DNA of 64,000 bases from Fen-1298 sp050015675 (GCA_050015675.1 JBEKAY010000013.1:1-64000), one strand, 5' to 3'. Counted from the stretch's first letter, positions 25,144-34,928 are shown. The notes: generated by a model not told the origin, from the letters alone. Numbers and translations: made by a program.

Positions 25144-26761
25144 CTATTTTATATCTTTCTGTGCTGCTTTGTACTGATGCAATGCGGCATAAGCTTTTGC
25201 TCTGTCAACATAAGCAGGACTATAGAAAGGATTGAGTTTTAACGCGTGACTGAAATCTGAAATCGCTTTCTCATACTCTTGCTTTTGATGGAAAATGACT
25301 CCCCTATTATAGTACCCTTCGAGATTTTTCGGTTTCAGTCTAATAAACGATGAAAAATCTTCGACAGCTTGATCAAGTTTTCCAATCTGGCTAAGAACCA
25401 ATCCACAATTATAATATGCATCTGGAAAATCTCTTCGCCTGTAAAGCCCCATGCCTCCGTTATGTTCTCAAACATTCCATCTCCCTTATTACGCAATACC
25501 ATGTCGGGCGATTCTTCATATCCACAAATATAAATATCGATCAAGCCATCGGCGTCGCCATCAAATAAACCAATCCCTCTGTGACTCTTCACGGTAGCAT
25601 CCGAAGCGTTAGTGATAGTGCGAAAAGTATGATCTTTATTCTGCAACGACACTTCAAACTTCCCGGACCCAACAATAATGATGTCCACGAGACCATCGTT
25701 ATTGACATCAGCAAATACACTTGAGGTACCGTCAATATCTATATGAAGTTCTTTGTCAACGCGTTTGAACTTCCCGCTTCCCCCATCGTTGTGCCAAAGT
25801 CCTTGACCTGGAATAAGTACATCAACAAACGTGTCATTATCATAGTCACCAAGAGCTATGACGTTGTCCAATCTTATTCTTTGGGCATGGTCTTCGAAGC
25901 CAGTATTTTTAACAAGCTGAAAACGAATGTTCGTTTGAGGCTGGTCTTTGAAAAACGGATTTGCACTCGAATCATTTGCTTTACCAGATCCAATGATACA
26001 ATAATCGAGTAACGAACGGGAATTATCGGACATTATTCTCATCAATTGCCGCTGAATTGCAGGATGATTCGATTGGATATTCTTCACTTCCTTTCACAGA
26101 GAGGGAAGGACCCGTTCATAGTTTTGTTTTGCCAATTCAAAGCCTTGTTCTTGTCAATCTGATTACTTGAAGAGACGAATCCAACGATGTAGAACTGAAG
26201 GCCCCATTCTAGACATTGCAGGTTTGCCAGCACTTCCCTAAAAAGATTTGATCGCTCAAACAAATATGGTTTTTCAAATAATCCGGAAATTTGCTTTTCA
26301 AATTTTTTTCAGAGCTCAAGTGCTTTCTCTCTTTCACCATTATACATTAAACCCCAGAAGTAGCTGGCGCGAACGAGATGCACTCTTGAGGTATCATTGT
26401 TATAAAGACCTTCGAGTGGTTCAAATAGCCGGACTAATTCCTCTCCCGTTATCGGTTCCGAATTGTATGCAGAAAAACTTTTATTGATTATAAGGTCGCC
26501 GACTTGTCCGATAGGGAGAGTCTTAGGATCATCTCTCTCCTTTATCAATTTGTTTATTAAGTCGACTGATGCAAATTGATCGGAATCCTTTATAGCTTTC
26601 TGCAGTTTGATTCGTAACTGTTCAACATCTTCCTTCTGATTGAATGAGAGGAAAGATACTACTGCAATAAATAAGATAGCGACAATCAAAATAAAATATT
26701 TCTTCAGCTGCATACTACGCCGTCTTTGTGACAATTGTGCATTGTCTATGTTATCAGTCAT
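25144..26761 (-). pseudogene. Decayed membrane-anchored TPR / FG-GAP (VCBS) repeat protein
   Basis: Three minus-strand pieces join into one ancestral gene. Piece one (26761-26309) starts with a membrane anchor (KYFILIVAILFIAVVSFLSF) and helical repeats and ends at an in-frame TGA, after which the same frame continues KKFEKQISGLFEKPYLFERS. A frameshift near 26100 leads into piece two (26087-25335), with FG-GAP calcium-binding motifs such as GDYDNDTFVDVLIPG, ADVNNDGLVDIIIVG and FDGDADGLIDIYICG. A second frameshift near 25435 leads into TPR units (FPDAYYNCGLVLSQIGKLDQ) that stop at 25144. The original was probably a surface or periplasmic repeat protein. It is not functional as one polypeptide. 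Confidence 0.7.
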
Positions 26762-26880
26762 CTGAAGAAAATAGTTAGAATTATCTCTTCTGGATTCCCA
26801 TTTGATCTCTTTTTAACCACCTCGTCCACCACCATGTGAACACCGAGAGAAGAGCAATCATAGTGAGCCCCTCGAACGGA

Positions 26881-27585
26881 TTAAATGAATGAAAGCTTTC
26901 CATTTATTACTGACAGAACGTTTCGAGGTTCCACCTGGTCTGCGATGAGCACAAATCTATCCAATGCGAGAACCATTGTTGCAATGCCATCAAATGCTAA
27001 AAGGATTGTAACAAGCACGATCCTAAATAGCTTCTCGTACTTTGGAACTTCTTCTGACATTGGTTTTCTTATTCCAATGAGGAGTGCAATGCCGATGCCC
27101 GCTCCCAGCATATTAAATACGATATCATTGAAATCAATGTAATTGGTGTGACTCGGTTTCATTATATATTGAAGAAACTCATCTATAAAACATGCAAACG
27201 ACGATGTGAAGAAAATGAGCATTTCGTTTCTGAGAGACAATCCGAGAAGTAATGAAAGAACTGCATACTGGGGGAAATGGATGCGTTCGATGTTATTCAC
27301 GATCAATAACCGGTCAGCAACATACATGAGGATCATAAAAAGAAACCAGATACCAAAATGCTCGGCCGCTTGCACCCGATGAATGCGAACGACTTTCACG
27401 CCTACCGCAAAGATTACCAACAACATAATGACAGAAAGGATGTCTGCCCATCGTTGAATGGCATCATGACCAAACGGAAACAGGATGGTTTTATCGAACC
27501 AATCCGAAAATGGATGATGAGGAAGTGAGACAGCAAGGAAATACAATAAAGGAAGGATACGCTTTGCTAAGAGCTTGAAGTTCAT
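26881..27585 (-). CDS. VanZ-like membrane protein, C-terminus probably frameshifted
   Basis: The 234-residue protein has about six membrane segments; the family signature is HFPQYAVLSLLLGLSLRNEM and then FACFIDEFLQYIMKP with YIDFNDIVFNMLGAGIG. VanZ-like proteins sit near glycan genes and their role is unclear. The annotated stop follows NGKLSFI. The other frame reads through from ESFHSFNPFEGLTMIALLSV to a stop at 26781, a hydrophobic continuation typical of an uninterrupted C-terminus. A one-base indel near 26885 is therefore likely. It lies 14 bp after a GT2 pseudogene. Confidence 0.65.
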   Translation of the reverse strand: MNFKLLAKRILPLLYFLAVSLPHHPFSDWFDKTILFPFGHDAIQRWADILSVIMLLVIFAVGVKVVRIHRVQAAEHFGIWFLFMILMYVADRLLIVNNIERIHFPQYAVLSLLLGLSLRNEMLIFFTSSFACFIDEFLQYIMKPSHTNYIDFNDIVFNMLGAGIGIALLIGIRKPMSEEVPKYEKLFRIVLVTILLAFDGIATMVLALDRFVLIADQVEPRNVLSVINGKLSFI

Positions 27586-27599
27586 TGTAACTCAATCTC

Positions 27600-28415
27600 T
27601 CAATTCCGCTTCTGATACGTTGGTTCTTCGGGTTGCCAATATGCTTGATAAATATATCTCAATCCTGTCATTTTAAGTGTACGTGCGATAAGATTTTTCA
27701 AGATCGCGAGTAGATGATAGTAAGCAACATTATAATGCGGAAAGTACTTCGTTCTCGCATTTCTTACTTCCTTCAACGCTTCATATCAGTTGCGATATGA
27801 GATGCCGTCGAGACTCATATTCGCTAATGTCTTTTCAAGCGTTAAAAATTTCGCTCCCTGTCTTTTGAACCTGAGCAGCAACTAGTAGTCCATCGCATAG
27901 TGATACCCTTCGTCAAAAACTCCGTATTTCACGTACGAGGACTTCCTTATAAAAACTGTGGGATGATAGACAGAGGTCTCTTTGTCTAGAGCTTCGGGAT
28001 TAGAGTTACAGTGAAACCGAGCCGCTCCTTCCTCCCAGAATTCAACCGCTCCGCAAACTACATCTACATCCGGATGAGAGCTGAAAGCGCCGACAACATT
28101 CTTCAATGTATCCGCCTCATACCAGTCTCCCACATTGACAATCGCGATCATGTCACCATTCGCCAACTTTATTCCTTTGTTGAAAGCATAGCTAATACTC
28201 CGATCAGGCTCGCTGATCTAATAATCGATTTTTCCCTCATTCGCCCGAATGACATCGAGAGTTCCGTCTGTCGACCCACCGTCGATGACCACATACTGAA
28301 TGCCATGAAAGTCATTCTGCAAGACACTATTGAGAGTCTTTTGGAATCCATGCTTCGCATTCAAGACGATGGTAGCTACGCTAACTATTAGCATTTCGGA
28401 AATTGGGGCAGACAT
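27600..28415 (-). pseudogene. Glycosyltransferase family 2 gene with three in-frame stops
   Basis: One continuous frame of 271 codons runs from the ATG at 28415 to a TGA at 27600-27602. It is interrupted by TAG at 28218-28220, TAG at 27882-27884 and TGA at 27786-27788, with no frameshift. The product shows IVSVATIVLNAKHGFQKTL, YVVIDGGSTDGTLDVI, SYAFNKGIKLANGDM and the GT2 metal-site region, here NVGDWYEA in place of the usual DD. Two stops sit where tryptophan is expected (IDY-stop-ISEP and RN-stop-YEALKE), consistent with TGG changing to TAG or TGA. The gene should not give a full-length enzyme unless the stops are read through. Confidence 0.8.
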
Positions 28416-28524
28416 AGCTATCGTTTCTATTTAGCTAAAATGATTGGTCTCTCTTTTTTCAACGAATTGAGAACACTCGTGGATACTGATTCACTCTGCA
28501 TTGACATAAACAACCTGCAGAAAA

Positions 28525-29700
28525 TTACACTGCATGGTTCTTGATAAAATCTGTAATCGTCGCAACAACATATACAAATTGTTCTCTTGTTAATTCAGGA
28601 TAAATGGGAACAGCTAGTGAATCGCTCGCTGCACTATTTGCCACCGGATATTCTTGGTCTTTTAGATTTAAATAGCTGAAACATTCCTGGCGATGGAATG
28701 GAACAGGATAATACACTTCGTTACCGATTCCTTTTTGGGTTAAAAATTCACGTACTGCATTTCTTCTTTCAACACGAATAACATATTGATTATATATGTG
28801 ATAATTTTTATGCCCGGATTCCTGATACACTGCTTTCGGCAAGAGAACGGAATTCTTTTGATCGAATTTTGTAATTCCTTCTTTCTCTGCGAGACCTGCT
28901 TCCATAAACAATTTTGTATATGCGGCAGCGTTTTCTCTACGCTTTGCAGACCATCCATCAAGATACGGCAGCTTCACATTTAACACTGCGGCTTGTATAG
29001 CATCTAATCGGAAATTACCGCCAATGACTTTATGATGATATTTCGGTTTTCCACCATGAACACGCATTATTTTCAGGCGTTCTGCAAGTTCATCATTATT
29101 CGTTGTTACAAGGCCTCCATCTCCGAAACATCCAAGATTTTTACTGGGGAAAAAGGAAAAACAACCTATATCGCCTATTGTTCCTACCTGGCGTCCATCT
29201 TTATAATGAACTCCTATAGCTTGTGCTCCATCTTCAATTACTTTTATATTATGCATTTTGGCAAGCTCCATAATTGTATCCATTTCAGCACTTTGTCCAA
29301 ACAAATGAACTGGAATAATTGCTTTAGTTTTCGATGTAATCTTTTTTTCAATTTGATTAACACCAATATTAAAAGTCAAATTATCCGAATCGACAAAGAC
29401 GGGAACGGCATTCATTCGTGCGACAACACCGGCAGTAGCAAAGAAGGAAAACGTTGGCACAATGACTTCATCTCCCGGCTTGATTCCAATCGCCATCAGT
29501 GCAAGCAATAATGCATCGGTTCCAGAAGAAACACCATACGAGTACTTGCAGCCGATGTAGGCAGACATTGCCTTTTCCATTTTTTCCACTTCTGCGCCAA
29601 GGATAAAATATTGGGATTCGGCAACCCGCAGGAGGGCAGCATCTATTTCAGTTTTAATAGTTTTATACTGTGCTTTGAGGTCTAAGAGAGGTACGTTCAT
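28525..29700 (-). CDS. wbpE: DegT/DnrJ/EryC1/StrS aminotransferase (WbpE-like)
   Basis: The 391-residue PLP enzyme has the sugar aminotransferase signature: DGAQAIG for the cofactor phosphate side and FFPSKNLGCFGDGG with the Schiff-base lysine. Family members transfer an amino group from glutamate to a keto sugar nucleotide. Next to WbpD-, WbpB- and WbpA-like genes it most likely forms the 3-amino group on UDP-2-acetamido-2-deoxy-glucuronic acid. It starts at the last base of the acetyltransferase stop (29700), so the two are coupled. The gene name is by pathway analogy. Confidence 0.85.
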   Translation of the reverse strand: MNVPLLDLKAQYKTIKTEIDAALLRVAESQYFILGAEVEKMEKAMSAYIGCKYSYGVSSGTDALLLALMAIGIKPGDEVIVPTFSFFATAGVVARMNAVPVFVDSDNLTFNIGVNQIEKKITSKTKAIIPVHLFGQSAEMDTIMELAKMHNIKVIEDGAQAIGVHYKDGRQVGTIGDIGCFSFFPSKNLGCFGDGGLVTTNNDELAERLKIMRVHGGKPKYHHKVIGGNFRLDAIQAAVLNVKLPYLDGWSAKRRENAAAYTKLFMEAGLAEKEGITKFDQKNSVLLPKAVYQESGHKNYHIYNQYVIRVERRNAVREFLTQKGIGNEVYYPVPFHRQECFSYLNLKDQEYPVANSAASDSLAVPIYPELTREQFVYVVATITDFIKNHAV

Positions 29701-30296
29701 TATGCAACTTCCTTTACAATGTTATTTTCTAGTTTATATTTTTTATTGGATCGCGCACAGGCGGCAAAACCGTTCTTATCAAATTCCAATTTTTTCCCTG
29801 CTTCGCTCCACCACCCCTTGATGCGGGCAGGATTGCCCATCACCAATGCAAAATCAGGAACATCTTTTGTCACAACAGATCCAGCCGCAATCATGGCGAA
29901 CCTCCCGATGGTCACGCCGCATACAATAGTAGAGTTGGCACCCAAAGAAGCACCCTCTTTTACTAATGTATTAATATAGAACTGCGCCCCTACTTGCGGA
30001 TATTTTGAACGCGGATTTAAGATGTTGGTAAAAACCATGGATGGTCCGCAAAAGACGTAATCTTCCAGTGTCACACCTTCATACACAGAAACGTTATTTT
30101 GTATCTTAACGAAATTTCCAATGGTGACGTTATTGCCGATATTCACATTCTGTCCAAGGATGCATTTTTTCCCGATCTTAGCCCCTGATTGAACATGGGA
30201 AAAATGCCATATCTTAGACCCTTCTCCAATTTCGACATTATCATCAACAACAGCATGTTTATCGATATAATAATTTTTTTCTTTTTGATCAGGCAT
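29700..30296 (-). CDS. wbpD: Left-handed beta-helix N-acetyltransferase (WbpD-like)
   Basis: The 198-residue protein is built of hexapeptide repeats (VVDDNVEIGEGSKIWHFSHV, then GQNVNIGNNVTIGNFVKIQN). It carries the block EDYVFCGPSMVFTNILNPR, closely resembling WbpD and WlbB, and the end VPDFALVMGNPARIKGW. WbpD acetylates the 3-amino sugar using acetyl-CoA in the cytoplasm, acting on the product of the aminotransferase. The start lies 8 bp inside the upstream oxidoreductase gene. Confidence 0.88.
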   Translation of the reverse strand: MPDQKEKNYYIDKHAVVDDNVEIGEGSKIWHFSHVQSGAKIGKKCILGQNVNIGNNVTIGNFVKIQNNVSVYEGVTLEDYVFCGPSMVFTNILNPRSKYPQVGAQFYINTLVKEGASLGANSTIVCGVTIGRFAMIAAGSVVTKDVPDFALVMGNPARIKGWWSEAGKKLEFDKNGFAACARSNKKYKLENNIVKEVA

Positions 30297-31269
30297 GATG
30301 TAACCTCATTGTTGCTTGTTCTAAAATATGCAAAACTTCAAGTGCGTGTGTACCATCCGTCAATGGAGTCTTGTTGTGAATTATGCATTCATAAAAATGC
30401 TTATGTTCCTCTGTCAGCGGCTGAAGGTTTTCAAAGGATACTGATACATACTCTCCTTCAAATTTCTCAAAACCATTTTCTGTCTTTGCAAAACCTTTCG
30501 GATAGTATTTTAATTTATCTTTTGGAAGGCTGTCTTCAAATACGAGCATTCCTTTATCTCCGATAACGACAAGCCGATGCTCTTTGAAAGGATGAAGCCA
30601 GCTTACGAAAATATGAGCATGAACATTACTCGGGTATTCAAGAATCGTCATTGTTGTATCTTCAATATTCTTTTGAAGGAACCGGGCGCCATGTGCCTCA
30701 ATTTTTATCGGATTAGTTTCCGTAAAATACTGTATGACCGAAATATCGTGCGGTGCAAAGCTCCATAAGACGTTCTCTTCGCTGCGTAATGCACCCAGGT
30801 TTAAACGATTACTATAGATATATTGCAAATTACCTATTCTTTTTTCGGAAATATATTTTTTCACCATGAGTATCGCGGGGTGAAACAACAGAACATGCCC
30901 AACCATCATTTGAAGGTTTTTTCTTTTTGCCAGATCGATCAAAGCTTTTGCATCTTCACTCTTCAATGTAATTGGCTTTTCAACTAAAACATGCTTCCCA
31001 TTTTCCAGGCATTCTTTAGCAAGTGCAAAATGGGTCTCAGCAGGTGTAGCAATAATAATACCTTTGATAGAAGTATTTTTTATTACATCATCTTTATTCG
31101 TTGTGAATCTAATTGATGGGGAGACCTCTGCAACTTTCTCAGCAGCTAACGGATTTGCATCAAAAACAGATATAGGTTTATCGCCAAGCAGTTTATATGC
31201 GGTCTTAACATGATTGATTCCCCAACGCCCGCATCCAATAATACCAATTTCTGTGTCATATTGAGTCAT
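30289..31269 (-). CDS. wbpB: Gfo/Idh/MocA oxidoreductase (WbpB-like)
   Basis: The 326-residue protein has an NAD-binding motif IGIIGCGRWGINHVK at the N-terminus, ATPAETHFALAKECLENGKH and the catalytic EKP in VLVEKPITL. In WbpB/WlbA the enzyme oxidises C3 of UDP-GlcNAcA to the 3-keto sugar for the aminotransferase. Position between the 6-dehydrogenase and the acetyltransferase/aminotransferase genes supports that step. It ends in an 8-bp overlap with wbpD. The exact substrate is inferred from context. Confidence 0.83.
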   Translation of the reverse strand: MTQYDTEIGIIGCGRWGINHVKTAYKLLGDKPISVFDANPLAAEKVAEVSPSIRFTTNKDDVIKNTSIKGIIIATPAETHFALAKECLENGKHVLVEKPITLKSEDAKALIDLAKRKNLQMMVGHVLLFHPAILMVKKYISEKRIGNLQYIYSNRLNLGALRSEENVLWSFAPHDISVIQYFTETNPIKIEAHGARFLQKNIEDTTMTILEYPSNVHAHIFVSWLHPFKEHRLVVIGDKGMLVFEDSLPKDKLKYYPKGFAKTENGFEKFEGEYVSVSFENLQPLTEEHKHFYECIIHNKTPLTDGTHALEVLHILEQATMRLHHA

Positions 31270-31278
31270 TGGTTCACC

Positions 31279-32586
31279 TTATGCTTTATGAAAAAAAGGA
31301 GAATCCCCGACTACAATATTACGGGTATCGACAATTGGAATATTAAATTTGGCAAAATCAATCGATGTGTAATCACTGTGTGCAGTTGAAATGAGAATCA
31401 AATCGTAGTTGCCGGAAATAGGAACTGATTTCTTTCCCGTATAATTTGCATGTTCTCTTGTCGGAGTAACAACAGGGATATAAGGATCGTTATAGTCGAA
31501 GAGCGCTCCTCGTTCTCCGAGCTTGTCAAAGAGATGGAATGTAGGCGATTCACGCATATCATCTACGTTTGATTTATAGGCAAGGCCAAGGACTAAAATT
31601 CTCGATCCTTTCAATGCTTTTCCCTGTTCGTTGAGAACCTCCATCACCCGATGAACGACAAAATCCGGCATTGCAGTGTTTATCTCTCCAGCCAGTTCAA
31701 TAAATTTTGGAGTGATACCGAATTCGCGCGCTTTCCATGTTAAATAAAATGGATCGATTGGAATACAATGTCCACCAAGGCCTGGGCCGGGATAGAATGG
31801 CATAAAGCCGAAAGGTTTTGTCTTTGCCGCATTGATAACCTCCCAAACATCGATCCCCATTTTCATAAATGTAATTTTTAATTCGTTCACGAGAGCAATA
31901 TTCACCGACCGAAATATATTTTCCATCAGCTTTGTCGCTTCTGCGACTTGCGTGGAAGAAACCGGCACTGTACGGACAACTATCTGCGAGTAGACTGCAT
32001 TCGCAACTTCCAGACCATCTTTAGACGTGGCACCAACAACCTTGGGAATTGTTTCCGTGGAGTATTCAGGATTATTTGGATCTTCACGCTCGGGAGAAAA
32101 CGCGGCGTAAAAATCTTTATCAACTTTCAGCCCGCTTTTTTCAAGGATAGGAACGACCACTTCTACTGTGGTGCCGGGATACGTCGTGGATTCAAGCACA
32201 ATAAGTTGTCCTTTTTTCAAGTAAGGATAAATCGCCTCACAAGTACTCACGATGTATTCCATCTCCGGTTCGCGGTTTTTGTTGAGCGGCGTTGGTACCG
32301 CGATAAGAATTGCATCGCATTCTTTCAGTCTTGAAAAATTCGAGGTGACAGAAAACAATTTTGATTTTGCTGCACGAGAGATTCGCTCGGAGGAAATATG
32401 TTTGATGTACGATTTGCCCTGGTTCAAGAATTCAATTTTACTTTTGTCTATATCAAATCCTATGGATCTGAATCCTTTTTCAACAAAACAAAGATTGAGA
32501 GGCAAGCCAACATATCCGAGGCCAATAACACCAATAATTAATTCTTTTTTATCGATTTTCTGGATAAGAGAGTCTTTCATGTGCAT
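31279..32586 (-). CDS. wbpA: UDP-N-acetylglucosamine 6-dehydrogenase-like nucleotide sugar dehydrogenase (WbpA-like)
   Basis: The 435-residue enzyme has the NAD motif IGVIGLGYVGLPLNLCFVEK, catalytic-site block FYPGPGLGGHCIPIDPFYL with the active cysteine in GHC, and the C-terminal UDP-binding domain (VLGLAYKSNVDDMRESP). This subfamily oxidises C6 of UDP-HexNAc to the uronic acid with two NAD. It is the first committed step of the UDP-GlcNAc3NAcA route. The gene is 9 bp upstream of wbpB. A UDP-ManNAc dehydrogenase role is the alternative, since family members differ little in motifs. Confidence 0.88.
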   Translation of the reverse strand: MHMKDSLIQKIDKKELIIGVIGLGYVGLPLNLCFVEKGFRSIGFDIDKSKIEFLNQGKSYIKHISSERISRAAKSKLFSVTSNFSRLKECDAILIAVPTPLNKNREPEMEYIVSTCEAIYPYLKKGQLIVLESTTYPGTTVEVVVPILEKSGLKVDKDFYAAFSPEREDPNNPEYSTETIPKVVGATSKDGLEVANAVYSQIVVRTVPVSSTQVAEATKLMENIFRSVNIALVNELKITFMKMGIDVWEVINAAKTKPFGFMPFYPGPGLGGHCIPIDPFYLTWKAREFGITPKFIELAGEINTAMPDFVVHRVMEVLNEQGKALKGSRILVLGLAYKSNVDDMRESPTFHLFDKLGERGALFDYNDPYIPVVTPTREHANYTGKKSVPISGNYDLILISTAHSDYTSIDFAKFNIPIVDTRNIVVGDSPFFHKA

Positions 32587-32608
32587 TCCTTAATAATATG
32601 TTATAAAA

Positions 32609-33384
32609 CTAATGACAAAAATCTACCAGTACGCGGAGATGCGCTTGAGCTGCATTTCCATCGCCGAAAAGCGTCGCATCCCAGGGAGGATGAGTATCAA
32701 TTGCAGATACAGATGGGCTTGTTGAATTCATAAGTTGGTCCCATCCACTCTCGACAGTCTCCGACCATTCAGTTCCATTACGTAAAGTAATACATGGAAC
32801 TTTGAAAAGATAGGCTTCCTTCTGAATACCGCCGGAGCCTGTATAAATCCGCGTTGCGTTTTTTCTAGCATCATCATATCAAAATATCGCGCCGGTGGAA
32901 TCATCCGAATATTCTTTGGAATGGAAATATGATTCTTTTCAATAAAATGTTCTGTTCTCGGATGAGCCGGAAATATAAGCGGTAGGCTATCTTCATTCTT
33001 TTCAATGAATTCGCATAAACGCTGGAAAGACGAAACACTATTTGTGTTTTTAGCCCGGTGAATCGTCAGTAATCCATACTTCCACATTGGCCCCGTGTTC
33101 ACCAAGTTGATCAGCAATGGATTGTTCTTGCGATGAAGAAATAGAGGTAATTCGATCTGTTCCCAAAGATGCCCTGTTAATATTCCAAAACATTCGACAC
33201 ATAATTCTTCTGCAATAGATTGGTGTATAATTCCTTTTGGCGCAACAAAGGTTAACGATGGCCGAATCTTTTTCAACTGCCGCGAGATCTCTATCGCATA
33301 CCGTTCGAGTCCTGTGATGCGACGAGTGAGGAAACGTACATTAACGACTATTTGTTCATGTTGTTTTTGAACGATTTCGTTCAT
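32609..33384 (-). pseudogene. Chimera: glycosyltransferase 5' fragment fused to a broken UDP-HexNAc 2-epimerase (WbpI/WecB) 3' half
   Basis: Residues 1 to about 100 (VVNVRFLTRRITGLERYAIE, then NLVNTGPMWK) are the N-terminus of a GT4-like transferase. At about 33084 the frame passes without break into LLTIHRAKNTNSVSSFQRLC and FPAHPRTEHF, the middle of a UDP-GlcNAc 2-epimerase. After MMMLEK an A-run frameshift moves the conserved end into another frame: TGSGGIQKEAYLFKVPCITL, TEWSETVESGW, and LFGDGNAA, ending at a TAG at 32609-32611. A deletion between two genes plus a one-base loss explains this. TDSGG has also become TGSGG. No active epimerase or transferase is expected. Confidence 0.8.
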
Positions 33385-34502
33385 GACACGAGAATCTCTT
33401 CATAGAGTTCAAGGTATAACTGCACAGCCTTTTCCCATCTGAACATCTTTAATGGTGAATGCATCACTTCTCCTATGTACGCTTTTACGCATCCCTCAAC
33501 AAGAGCATGAGCCAATCCTGCATCTACAAAGACATGCTCGCCTGAAATCACTTCTGGCAACGATCCCGCATTTGTTGTAACCACAATCTTGTTTGCATTG
33601 CATGCTTCCCGCACACAGAAACCGAATCCTTCAGAAAGCGACGGAATGACAACACAATCTGCTGCGGACACATAGGCTGCGAGCATCTCACGTGAGAGAG
33701 GTGGAATGAGTTTGCACACATTTTTGGGGAATGAGGAGACACACTTCTGCACGCGAGTCCAGATTCGATTGTAATAACTAGAAAAGATAAGGACAAACCG
33801 TGCTTTTGGTATTTGTCTTAAAATTTCCGGGATTACCTCAGTAAAATATTCAAAACCTTTGGTGACTCCTGCGCGGCCAAATGAGAGGAAGACGAAATCT
33901 TCTTTATCGAAACATAATTGTTGCCGGACTTCTTCAATTGATAGAGCTAGATTCTCAAGTTTCGAATCACCGTGATAAATAACTCGGATTTTTTTTTCAG
34001 ATACACCTATGGACTGCAGCAACTTCTTCGTGTATTCAGAAACTGCTATAAACTGATCAAAAGGAAGACCAACGATTATTCGCTCAGTCAAATAATAGAA
34101 CAACGAGCGAATCAGATTCGGCTCAAACAGAAACCAGCAGCGACCAAGGATTTCGTGAACGATCAATGCTTTCTTCTTGCCCATAAGAAACGCTCCGATA
34201 ATTGCCGGTGGACCGCCTGCAAATGTGCTGCCCTGAACGACATCAGCCCATTGGGCGGCTCGGATGACACTGGGAAGAGAGAAAAGCATGAACCAGAATC
34301 TTTTGAAGACGGGAAGATTGTAGACTCGAATGACCGTTAACGTACCGCGTTTTTCAACGCTGGGAGCATGCCTCTGCCAGCTGGACGAGATAACCTGCAC
34401 CTTATGAGCATTCGCGATGAATCCCTCTACAAGGTTCTGAAGTGCAAATTCAACGCCGCCAAGTGCCGGTGGATAGGATTCCGCTACAAGGCAGATACGC
34501 AT
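33381..34502 (-). CDS. Glycosyltransferase family 4
   Basis: The 373-residue GT-B protein begins ICLVAESYPPALGGVEFALQ, typical of GT4, and has the donor-domain segment FLSFGRAGVTKGFEYFTEVI and EX7E-type PSLSEGFGFCVREACNANKI. It is the first gene of the minus-strand polysaccharide run and overlaps the chimeric pseudogene start by 4 bp. It presumably adds one sugar of the O-antigen or capsule repeat that uses the WbpABDE sugar. Frame intact. Confidence 0.88.
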   Translation of the reverse strand: MRICLVAESYPPALGGVEFALQNLVEGFIANAHKVQVISSSWQRHAPSVEKRGTLTVIRVYNLPVFKRFWFMLFSLPSVIRAAQWADVVQGSTFAGGPPAIIGAFLMGKKKALIVHEILGRCWFLFEPNLIRSLFYYLTERIIVGLPFDQFIAVSEYTKKLLQSIGVSEKKIRVIYHGDSKLENLALSIEEVRQQLCFDKEDFVFLSFGRAGVTKGFEYFTEVIPEILRQIPKARFVLIFSSYYNRIWTRVQKCVSSFPKNVCKLIPPLSREMLAAYVSAADCVVIPSLSEGFGFCVREACNANKIVVTTNAGSLPEVISGEHVFVDAGLAHALVEGCVKAYIGEVMHSPLKMFRWEKAVQLYLELYEEILVS

Positions 34503-34844
34503 TGGATCTCGAAGAGAATGACGAGAAGGTTTATCATAAATGTGTGATGACTTTAAGTAATGAGCACTGAAAGACTCATGATTGAACAGAAATCTGAGCT
34601 AACCCAAACAGATTTGAAAAGATGTAGGAACTGATTGGATTACATTGTAGAGTCACTTATTAGTTTTTACTAACTCTTTACATCAAAATCAAGTTATCGA
34701 TGTATCCGAAAATAGCCCACTACCCAAAGGAAAGAACAGTTGAACCTCTAAATAATAATATCTACATTTAACATCAATGTTCTGATTTTCGTTTTTGACG
34801 AGCTAGTGTAGAAGAAAAAATGTAGATTTTGATTTAGATTCCAT
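34503..34844. other. Intergenic region upstream of tRNA-Leu
   Basis: An AT-rich 342-bp gap between divergent units. It must contain the promoters of the minus-strand glycan operon and of the tRNA, but I see no clear consensus boxes, repeats or small genes. Confidence 0.5.
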
Positions 34845-34928
34845 GCCCGGATGGCGAAATTGGCAGACGCGCTAGCTTCAGGAGCTAGTGATCGCAAGGT
34901 CATGGGGGTTCAAGTCCCCCTTCGGGCA
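34845..34928 (+). tRNA. tRNA-Leu (anticodon CAG)
   Basis: The acceptor stem GCCCGGA pairs with TTCGGGC at 34921-34927, with discriminator A at 34928. The D-arm is GGCGAAATTGGCAGACGC. The anticodon stem CTAGC/GCTAG holds the loop TTCAGGA with anticodon CAG. A long variable arm (TGATCGCAAGGTCA) marks a class II tRNA, and the T-arm is GGGGGTTCAAGTCCCCC. CCA is not encoded. A terminator follows directly. Confidence 0.97.

Noticed and set aside
29032..29511. Plus-strand ORF opposite the aminotransferase gene
   Set aside because: Antisense frame inside a conserved enzyme gene; cysteine-rich low-complexity product.
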